A stretch of 6,324 nt of DNA from positions 1-6,324 of the forward strand of contig DHHV01000151.1 in NCBI GenBank assembly GCA_002403455.1, in the 5' to 3' direction. Positions within the stretch are counted from its first letter, which is position 1, and the number at the start of each line of letters is the position of its first letter. A program made the translations under genes and the position numbers. Under the pieces are notes generated by a model, which was given only the letters and a program-made list of their open reading frames with translations, made no database searches and had not been told where the DNA came from. Source of the stretch: Hyphomonadaceae bacterium UBA4763 (GTDB lineage: Bacteria > Pseudomonadota > Alphaproteobacteria > Caulobacterales > Aquidulcibacteraceae). Shown piece by piece: positions 1 through 5,597 of the stretch.

Positions 1-6
1 CGGCGA

Positions 7-645
7 TTAGCCGCCGTTGGCGGCCGGCTTGCGCGATGAGAGGCCAAATTCGATCAAATCACCGACCGTCTGGATGACCGCCTCGGTTGCCGGCGAATCG
101 TCCCAAACGCCATAGCGCATCCCCAAGAACACGCTTGCCCCGATCAGCGCCCAGGCGCGCGGTTCAGGCTCGCCAATAGCAATTTCGCCTTTGCGCTCAG
201 CCTCGCGCAAGCCGGTCACGTAGCCGCTGACAAAGCTCTCATAATGGGCGCGATAGGCGTCCGGCGCGATGAATTCCGCTTCGTTGACGATGCGGTAAAT
301 GTTGCGATGCGTCCGCGTGAATTCGATATAGGCCTGCAGGCCGCGCCGTTCGGCTTCCAGGCGATTGGCCGCGCCTGCGACGCGCATGGCGATCGAGCGG
401 CGCACCTGATGGCCAAGATGAGCGACCAGAGCGCGGAAAATCGCCTCTTTTCTCGGAAAATGCACGTAGAAGGTGCCCATGGCGACGCCGGCGTTTTCGG
501 TGATCCGATTGATCGCCGCCGCATGGAAGCCGCGCTCGCCAAACTCGTTCTCCGCGGCGTCCAGCAGCTTTTGCCGGGTCATGCGACCACGCGCCGTCTT
601 TGGCGTGGGGTCAGGGGACTGGACATTATCTGAGACTTGGTTCAT
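7..645 (-). CDS. TetR/AcrR-family transcriptional regulator
   Basis: One-component cytoplasmic repressor-type protein of 212 residues, the usual TetR length. The N-terminal DNA-binding domain spans about residues 22-70: a first helix (TRQKLLDAAENEFGERGF) followed by the helix-turn-helix around residues 44-63, ending in the family signature GTFYVHFPRKE. The remaining ~140 residues are a helical ligand-binding and dimerisation domain that is poorly conserved between members, so the inducer cannot be predicted. The first ~20 residues are a Pro/Ser/Thr-rich tail. The ATG at 643-645 is preceded only by a weak GAG-type ribosome site; an internal Met at residue 22 would still keep the HTH, so the start is likely but not certain. 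The gene is divergent from the TonB-dependent receptor, the usual arrangement for a local regulator that controls both its own promoter and the neighbouring operon. Family assignment is firm; target and ligand are inference. Confidence 0.93.
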   Translation of the reverse strand: MNQVSDNVQSPDPTPKTARGRMTRQKLLDAAENEFGERGFHAAAINRITENAGVAMGTFYVHFPRKEAIFRALVAHLGHQVRRSIAMRVAGAANRLEAERRGLQAYIEFTRTHRNIYRIVNEAEFIAPDAYRAHYESFVSGYVTGLREAERKGEIAIGEPEPRAWALIGASVFLGMRYGVWDDSPATEAVIQTVGDLIEFGLSSRKPAANGG

Positions 646-668
646 ATCTCAACATGATGATTGGTTCA
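637..668. repeat. Direct repeat of TTGGTTCA, 24-bp period
   Basis: TTGGTTCA occurs at 637-644 and again at 661-668. The first copy overlaps the regulator's start codon, read there as ATGAACCAA on the minus strand. Both copies are followed by a short ATC-containing stretch. It may be a repeated half-site for a DNA-binding protein, or chance similarity in a short AT-richer stretch. Confidence 0.3.
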
Positions 669-676
669 GGTATCAT
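654..676. promoter_or_regulatory. Candidate TetR operator (inverted repeat ATGAT-N13-ATCAT)
   Basis: ATGAT at 654-658 and its reverse complement ATCAT at 672-676 form a 23-bp element that covers the candidate -10 boxes for both genes. A protein bound here could repress both divergent promoters. The arms are only 5 bases and the interior is not symmetric, so this is a guess from position as much as from symmetry. TetR operators usually show a tighter palindrome of about 15-20 bp. Confidence 0.22.
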
Positions 677-766
677 AAGACAGCAAACAGGATAGCAACG
701 CAAGTCGTTTCCTAAGCTGCCCACCGGACCGATCGCGCTGTTGGAAAGAACGCCCCTGTTGGGCTT

Positions 767-774
767 GAGGAGGG
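767..774 (+). promoter_or_regulatory. Strong ribosome binding site of the TonB receptor
   Basis: GAGGAGGG lies 7 bases before the ATG at 782 and closely matches the anti-Shine-Dalgarno complement. It fixes the receptor start. Just upstream, GCCC (752-755) and GGGC (761-764) could pair around a 5-base loop, leaving the ribosome site itself free. Confidence 0.75.
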
Positions 775-781
775 AACACGC

Positions 782-3226
782 ATGTCTTGGAGAATCGGAC
801 GTCGTTTTGGTTTGAAACAGGCGCTTGCCGCTGGCAGCGCGTTGGCGCCGCTCTGCGGGTTTGCGTCGGCAGCCCTCGCCCAAACACCACAACAGCAAAA
901 CCCGCCCGCCCAGCAACAGGCGCAAGACGAAGAAGCGCTGCGCCAAGACGTCATCGTGGTATCGGCCCGGCGGCGCGAAGAATCGTTGATCGATGTGCCG
1001 ATCGCCGTCACGGCTTTTTCCGGTGATCAATTGGAAAAGATCGGCGCGACCAATGTCACGTCGCTGAACGAGATTGTCCCGAATGTGACGTTTGAAGTCT
1101 CGCGCAACACCAATTCGACCTTGACGCCGTTTATTCGCGGCGTTGGTCAGCAAGACCCGGTCGCTGGATTTGAACAAGGCGTGGGCGTCTATCTCGATGA
1201 TATCGTCTTTAATCGCCCGCAAGGCGCCGTGCTGGACCTATATGACGTCGAACGGATCGAAGTGCTGCGCGGGCCGCAAGGCACGCTCTATGGTCGCAAC
1301 ACGATCGGCGGCGCGGTCAAATATGTCACCAGAAGACTGGGCGAAGAGCCCGAATTCACCGCGCGGCTCACCGGAGGCAATTTTGGTCAGTTCGACGCGT
1401 TTGGCAAATTCGCTTTGCCGCTGCTGGATGACACCCCGATCGGCGATGTGCGATTGGGCGGCGCGATCGCTTATTTTAGCCGGAACGGCTTTGGCGAGAA
1501 TTTGTTCCTCGGCATCGACAACGGCAATCGCGACGTGCTGGGCGGCCGGTTGAGCCTTGAATGGCTGCCGACCGAAGATGTTTTCGTCCGCATTACCGGC
1601 GATTGGACGGATGACAATTCGATCCTCCAACAGGGCTCGCGACTGATCCCCGCCGCCTTCCAAGTCAATCCCGACACGGGTGCGCCGTTCGAGGTGCTCG
1701 ACAGCGTTTTTGACACCTTTGCCGGCCTAAACAATCCGACCGCCGACACCGTCAATCGCGGGCTGTCCTTGCAAGTGGAATGGGAAGTCAACGAAAACAT
1801 CACGCTGAAATCGATCACCGGTTATCGTGACAATTTCTCCGCCTTGCCGGAGGATTTTGACAGCTTGCCCGCCGCCGACGTCGACGTGCCGGTGATCTTT
1901 GAGGACGACCAATTCACGCAGGAAGTGCAAGTGCTGGTCAATGCCGGCCGCTTCAACGGCTTGGTCGGCGCGTTCTACATCAACGCCAATGCGTTCAACG
2001 CGTTTGACGTGATCTTGGCGCAATTGGGATCGGTCGTTGGTCTGCCCGGATTGAACGCGTTTACCCTGGGGGATGTCGACACTGAAAGCTGGGCGATTTT
2101 CGGCGATTTCACCTTTGACATCACCGAGAGCCTATCCTTGTCATTCGGCGGTCGCTTTACCAGCGATCAGCGCACCGCTTTGGTGTTCGGACAAACCTTG
2201 CTGGGCGGCTTTTCAGAAGCCTTCGGCGGCACGGCGACGCCCTTGTTGACCGACACCAATTTCGTCGGCCAGGAAACCTTTAGCGAGTTCACCCCGCGCG
2301 TCAGCTTGGCCTGGTCGCCCTCGCCCAACCATAATCTTTATGTGAGTTACGCCGAAGGCTTCAAGGGCGGCGGTTTCGACCCGCGCGGCAATGCGTCGGT
2401 CGCGCCTGACTTTGACGGCGACGGAATTGTCGGGGTCAATTTCGCGACCGGTATCGCCAATGACCCGAGCGATGTGCAGGATTTCTTCCTGTTCGAGCCG
2501 GAAGAGATCGCCACCTACGAAGTCGGCTATAAATCGTCGTTCTTTGGCGGGCGGTTGAACCAGAGCTCTGCTTTCTTTTTCAGCAATTACAATAATGTGC
2601 AGATCCCTGGATCGGTCGGCGTTGATTCCGACGGCGACGGCCTGTTCGACAGCTTTGTCGGGATCACCTCCAACGCCGCCGAAGCGCGGATCTTTGGGGT
2701 CGAGTTCGAGGGCAACGCCACCCTCTTGCAAGACGCCCTGCGGGCCGGGGACCGGCTGAACGTGCAATGGGGGCTTGGCTATATCAACGCCGAGTTTGAG
2801 GAATTCATCAACGCGTTCGGCGACGACATCGCCGATTTGGCGACCTTCCAGAACACGCCGCGTTACACGTTCAGCACGACGTTTACCTATACGACGCCGT
2901 TGAAATTGTTCGGCTTGGCCGGCTCGATTTCGCTGTTGCCGACGATCTCCTATCGCAGCACGACCAATCAGTTTGAGATCTCGACGGCGGCGCTTGACCA
3001 GCCGGGCTATGTGATCTTCAACACCGGTTTGGTTTGGACGTCGGACAATGGCCGCTTGACCTTGTCGCTGCAGGGCCGGAATTTGACCAATACCGAATAT
3101 ATCGTCGCCGGCTTTGACTTCGTCGACGACGTCACCTTCGCGCCGCAATTAGGCCTTGACGGGGTCTTGACGGCGTTCTTTGGTCCGCCCCGGCAATTTT
3201 TTGGCTCGATCGAGGTCAATTTCTGA
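782..3226 (+). CDS. TonB-dependent outer-membrane receptor
   Basis: Outer-membrane active transporter of 814 residues, energised by TonB-ExbBD. Visible parts in order: a signal peptide with arginines in residues 4-8, a hydrophobic core and probable cleavage after ALA at residue 33; a Gln/Pro-rich linker (34-55); a TonB-box-like DVIVVSARRRE (56-66); the plug domain with DVPIAVTAFSGDQL (71-84) and the hallmark VERIEVLRGPQGTLYGRNT (156-174) followed by IGGAVKYVTRR; then a 22-stranded-type barrel to the C-terminal IEVNF ending in the aromatic residue needed for barrel assembly. The linker is too short for an STN domain, so surface signalling through FecR and a sigma factor is unlikely, in keeping with control by the divergent TetR gene. 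Two DxDGDG motifs (residues 543-548 and 615-620) probably lie in surface loops. Product databases often label such proteins iron-siderophore receptors, but nothing here shows iron; neighbouring hydrolase and permease suggest an organic substrate. Family is certain, ligand unknown. Confidence 0.95.
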   Translation: MSWRIGRRFGLKQALAAGSALAPLCGFASAALAQTPQQQNPPAQQQAQDEEALRQDVIVVSARRREESLIDVPIAVTAFSGDQLEKIGATNVTSLNEIVPNVTFEVSRNTNSTLTPFIRGVGQQDPVAGFEQGVGVYLDDIVFNRPQGAVLDLYDVERIEVLRGPQGTLYGRNTIGGAVKYVTRRLGEEPEFTARLTGGNFGQFDAFGKFALPLLDDTPIGDVRLGGAIAYFSRNGFGENLFLGIDNGNRDVLGGRLSLEWLPTEDVFVRITGDWTDDNSILQQGSRLIPAAFQVNPDTGAPFEVLDSVFDTFAGLNNPTADTVNRGLSLQVEWEVNENITLKSITGYRDNFSALPEDFDSLPAADVDVPVIFEDDQFTQEVQVLVNAGRFNGLVGAFYINANAFNAFDVILAQLGSVVGLPGLNAFTLGDVDTESWAIFGDFTFDITESLSLSFGGRFTSDQRTALVFGQTLLGGFSEAFGGTATPLLTDTNFVGQETFSEFTPRVSLAWSPSPNHNLYVSYAEGFKGGGFDPRGNASVAPDFDGDGIVGVNFATGIANDPSDVQDFFLFEPEEIATYEVGYKSSFFGGRLNQSSAFFFSNYNNVQIPGSVGVDSDGDGLFDSFVGITSNAAEARIFGVEFEGNATLLQDALRAGDRLNVQWGLGYINAEFEEFINAFGDDIADLATFQNTPRYTFSTTFTYTTPLKLFGLAGSISLLPTISYRSTTNQFEISTAALDQPGYVIFNTGLVWTSDNGRLTLSLQGRNLTNTEYIVAGFDFVDDVTFAPQLGLDGVLTAFFGPPRQFFGSIEVNF

Positions 3227-3254
3227 GCTTGCGCACAGGTAACGGGTCAGCTTA

Positions 3255-3282
3255 CCCCCGGCCGGCGATCGCCGGCTGCGGG
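3255..3282 (+). other. GC-rich intercistronic hairpin with 16-bp perfect palindrome
   Basis: GCCGGCGATCGCCGGC (3261-3276) is a perfect palindrome. In RNA it gives a 6-bp GC stem with a GAUC loop, extended outward by C3255-C3257 pairing with G3280-G3282 and by C3259-G3278, with one C-C mismatch. There is no following T-run, so it is not a standard intrinsic terminator. It sits between receptor and hydrolase and could stabilise the receptor mRNA 3' end or lower read-through, giving more receptor than hydrolase and permease. A protein-binding palindrome is an alternative. Confidence 0.45.
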
Positions 3283-3296
3283 GCTCGCTGATAATT

Positions 3297-3303
3297 GAGA
3301 GGG
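3297..3303 (+). promoter_or_regulatory. Ribosome binding site that decides the hydrolase start
   Basis: GAGAGGG lies 6 bases before the ATG at 3310. This favours ATG 3310 over the in-frame TTG at 3295, which would place this purine run inside the coding region. Confidence 0.65.
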
Positions 3304-3309
3304 CGCCAA

Positions 3310-4278
3310 ATGTGGGCCAAAATTCTCGGCGCCATGGCGGCGCTTGTCGTCCTAGCGATCGCAGGCCTGGGGTTTGTCACCTGGCAGGCGACACGCGGCG
3401 AAGACCCCGCCGCCCTGGAAGCGCGTTATGCCTTGCCTGCCGACCGCTTTGTCGAAGTCGCCGGCGCGCGCGTTCGCTTGCGCGACGAGGGGCCCAAGGA
3501 CGCTCCGACCATCGTCCTGCTGCATGGATTTTCGCACAGTCTGGAAAGTTTCGACGCCTGGGCGCAGGCGCTCGCGCCGACTTATCGAGTTGTTCGCTAT
3601 GATTTGCTGGGTCATGGACTGACCGGACCCGATCCGCAGCAACGTTATGCGCCCGAAGAGCGGGCGGCGTTTTTGGGCGAAGTCCTCGATGCGCTGGCGA
3701 TCGAGAAAGCCGTTGTCGCCGGCAATTCGCTCGGCGGGCTGGTCGCCTGGCGCTTCGCGGCGCGTAATCCTTATCGCGTCGCCGGCCTGATCCTGATCTC
3801 ACCGGGCGCCTATCCGATCAATGGCGTTGGCGATGCGCCGGCGGCGCTGCCGGCGGCGATGAAAGCCTATTTGCTGACCGCCCCGCCCGCGGGGGTCGCC
3901 TTCGCCGCGCAAGCGGTTTACGCCGACCCCGCCGCGATTGACGCGGCAAAGCTGACGCGCTTGCGGGACATGATGCGCCGCCGCGGCAATGGCGCGGCCA
4001 TGGTACAGTCGGTCGAGGAATTCACGCTGCCCGATCCGGCCCCTGAACTTGCCAAAATCACCGCGCCAACCTTGATCCTATGGGGCGAAGCGGATCGGCT
4101 GATCCCGGTCGCGCATGGCGCGCAATTGCAAGAGGCAATTGCCGGGGCGCAGCTCAAGCGCCTGGCAGGCATTGGCCATGCCGCCCAAGAAGAGGCGCCG
4201 ACCGAAAGCCTGCGGTTTGTCGAGCCGTTTTTGGCCCAAATCTTTGCCGCGCCTGCAATTGCGACGCCGATCGAATGA
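3310..4278 (+). CDS. Membrane-anchored alpha/beta hydrolase
   Basis: Serine hydrolase of 322 residues from the ATG at 3310. A hydrophobic N-terminal helix (about residues 5-25) is a signal anchor or uncleaved signal, so the catalytic domain is probably periplasmic and tethered to the inner membrane. The fold is complete: the oxyanion-hole segment LLHGF (70-74), YDLLGHG (97-103), the nucleophile elbow GNSLGG with Ser140 (138-143), the acid in WGEADRLIP with Asp262 (258-266), and the catalytic His290 in GIGHAAQEE. A helical cap lies at about 170-240. The GNSxGG elbow and GHxAQ motif recall carbon-carbon hydrolases of meta-cleavage pathways (MhpC, DmpD, BphD type), but the Trp that usually follows the catalytic His there is Ala here, and those enzymes are soluble, so an esterase or lactonase is equally possible. 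It overlaps the MFS gene by 4 bases, implying co-translation. Reaction class is sure; substrate is unknown. Confidence 0.9.
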   Translation: MWAKILGAMAALVVLAIAGLGFVTWQATRGEDPAALEARYALPADRFVEVAGARVRLRDEGPKDAPTIVLLHGFSHSLESFDAWAQALAPTYRVVRYDLLGHGLTGPDPQQRYAPEERAAFLGEVLDALAIEKAVVAGNSLGGLVAWRFAARNPYRVAGLILISPGAYPINGVGDAPAALPAAMKAYLLTAPPAGVAFAAQAVYADPAAIDAAKLTRLRDMMRRRGNGAAMVQSVEEFTLPDPAPELAKITAPTLILWGEADRLIPVAHGAQLQEAIAGAQLKRLAGIGHAAQEEAPTESLRFVEPFLAQIFAAPAIATPIE

Positions 4279-5597
4279 AAGAGACGCGCGGCGATAGCGC
4301 GCTCGGCCGCGCCTATGTTTTGTTCATCTTGGTGCTGGTTTATACGTTCAATTTCATTGACCGACAGATTGTCGGCATTCTCGCCGTGCCGATCAAAGCC
4401 GAATTGGCGCTAAACGACACGCAATTAAGCCTAATGGGCGGGCTGGCCTTTGCCTTGTTCTACACGTTTTTAGGCATTCCGATCGCCTGGCTCGCCGATC
4501 GCAGCAATCGCGTCTGGATCATGACCATCGCCTTGTCGGTGTGGAGCGCGATGACGGCGCTATGCGGGCTGTCGCAAAACTTCATCCAATTGTTTTTGGC
4601 GCGATTGGGCGTCGGCATTGGCGAAGCGGGCGGCGTCGCCCCGGCCTATTCGCTGATCGCAGATTATTTCCCGCCGCATCAGCGCGCCCGTGCTTTGAGC
4701 GTTTATTCCTTCGGCATTCCAATCGGCAGCGCCATGGGGATTGTGCTCGGCGGAGTGCTGACGACGCATCTTGGTTGGCGGGCGGCGTTCATTTTGGTCG
4801 GGCTGATGGGGCTGGCGATCGCGCCTTTGTTCCGGCTGACCTTGGCCGAGCCGCCGCGCGGCCGCTTTGACGCGCCGGGAACCAGCCTCGCGCCGGCGCC
4901 GTTTGCAGCGGTGCTGCGCACCTTGGCGCGCAAGCCAAGCTTTTGGTTGATGTCGCTCGGCGGAGCCTGCTCGTCGATGATGGGCTATGGGCTGATCTTC
5001 TGGCTGCCATCTTTTTTTGTGCGCAGCTTCGGCGCGGAGTTGCCGGGCTTCTTTGCCTGGCTGCCGCGGTTTTTATTGCCGCAAGAACCGCCGGCTTTGC
5101 TCTATGCGTCCTATTTTTACGGCGCGATTTTGTTGATCGGCGGGGTTATCGGGATTTGGAGCGGCGGCGCGTTGGCCGATTATTTTGGGCGGGCGCGGCG
5201 CGGCGCCTACGCCATGATCCCGGCTTTGGCGTTTTTGGCGAGCCTGCCGTTCTTTGTCGCGGGCGTGTTGGCGCCGTCTCTGGGCGTGGCGTTTATCGCC
5301 TTTCTGGCGATCCAGGCGCTGAGCCTTGTTTGGCTGGGGCCGGTGCTGTCGGCTTTTCAGCATTTGGTCGGGCCATCGATGCGCGCCACCGCCTCGGCAA
5401 TCTTCCTGTTCATCAATAATCTGATCGGGATCGGCCTTGGCAATCTGGCGATCGGGGCGCTGTCGGACGCCTGGACGGCGCGATATGGCGATGAAGCGTT
5501 GCGATACGCAATATTGTGCGGCTCAGGCTTTTACGTGTTGGCGGCGGGCTTGTTTTTGCTGACGGCGCGGCGTTTGGCCCGCGACTGGGAAGGTTGA
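4275..5597 (+). CDS. Spinster-type major facilitator superfamily transporter
   Basis: Inner-membrane secondary transporter of 440 residues with about 12 hydrophobic segments. TM1 carries the Spinster-like signature YTFNFIDRQIVGILAVPIK (23-41). The motif-A loop between TM2 and TM3 is AWLADRSNR (71-79), TM4 has RLGVGIGEAGG (110-120), and a second motif-A-like loop GGALADYFGRARRG (297-310) marks the C-terminal half. The central cytoplasmic loop is at about 190-220. The start is the ATG at 4275, whose bases overlap the hydrolase stop as ATGA. No strong ribosome site precedes it, so translation is probably coupled. The frame stays open about 65 codons further upstream inside the hydrolase, but those residues do not look like an MFS N-terminus. 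Bacterial Spinster-like proteins have few known substrates; context suggests import of the product of the hydrolase or export of a waste product. Direction and substrate are unknown. Confidence 0.92.
   Translation: MKETRGDSALGRAYVLFILVLVYTFNFIDRQIVGILAVPIKAELALNDTQLSLMGGLAFALFYTFLGIPIAWLADRSNRVWIMTIALSVWSAMTALCGLSQNFIQLFLARLGVGIGEAGGVAPAYSLIADYFPPHQRARALSVYSFGIPIGSAMGIVLGGVLTTHLGWRAAFILVGLMGLAIAPLFRLTLAEPPRGRFDAPGTSLAPAPFAAVLRTLARKPSFWLMSLGGACSSMMGYGLIFWLPSFFVRSFGAELPGFFAWLPRFLLPQEPPALLYASYFYGAILLIGGVIGIWSGGALADYFGRARRGAYAMIPALAFLASLPFFVAGVLAPSLGVAFIAFLAIQALSLVWLGPVLSAFQHLVGPSMRATASAIFLFINNLIGIGLGNLAIGALSDAWTARYGDEALRYAILCGSGFYVLAAGLFLLTARRLARDWEG

Larger units (their letters stand above)
646..781. 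promoter_or_regulatory. Divergent intergenic control region (tetR / TonB receptor)
   Basis: This 136-bp gap must hold the start signals of both divergent genes. For the minus-strand regulator I see a possible -35 TTGCTA (complement of 693-698), a 15-base spacer and a -10 TATGAT (complement of 672-677), which would give a leader of about 20 bases. For the receptor a weak candidate is TCAACA (649-654), 16 bases, then TATCAT (671-676), giving a leader of about 100 bases. The two -10 elements overlap almost completely on opposite strands. Matches to consensus are 4/6 and 5/6, and alphaproteobacterial promoters often deviate, so the region is well supported but the individual boxes are tentative. 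Confidence 0.4.

Noticed and set aside
880..946. Gln/Pro-rich stretch in the receptor as an unusual repeat
   Set aside because: Such linkers between signal peptide and TonB box are common in alphaproteobacterial receptors and show no regular repeat unit.
626..1222. 198-codon minus-strand open frame spanning the intergenic region and the 5' end of the receptor
   Set aside because: No recognisable domain, low-complexity Arg/Leu-rich product, and it would occupy the divergent control region and overlap two clear genes.
2213..3148. 311-codon open frame antisense to the receptor gene
   Set aside because: It lies wholly inside the well-supported receptor gene. Its translation is Arg/Gly/Val-rich with no recognisable domain, as expected for the reverse complement of a GC-rich gene.
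3255..3290. Rho-independent terminator after the receptor gene
   Set aside because: The stem is strong, but the bases after it (CTCGCTGATAATT) hold no T-run, so I list it only as a hairpin.
3295..3309. TTG start of the hydrolase, five codons upstream
   Set aside because: The purine-rich ribosome site GAGAGGG falls inside this extension and is correctly spaced for ATG 3310.
4080..4274. Upstream extension of the MFS gene inside the hydrolase gene
   Set aside because: The extra 65 residues are Arg/Ala/Cys-rich and unlike an MFS N-terminus. The ATG at 4275 with its ATGA overlap gives the family's normal start just before TM1.
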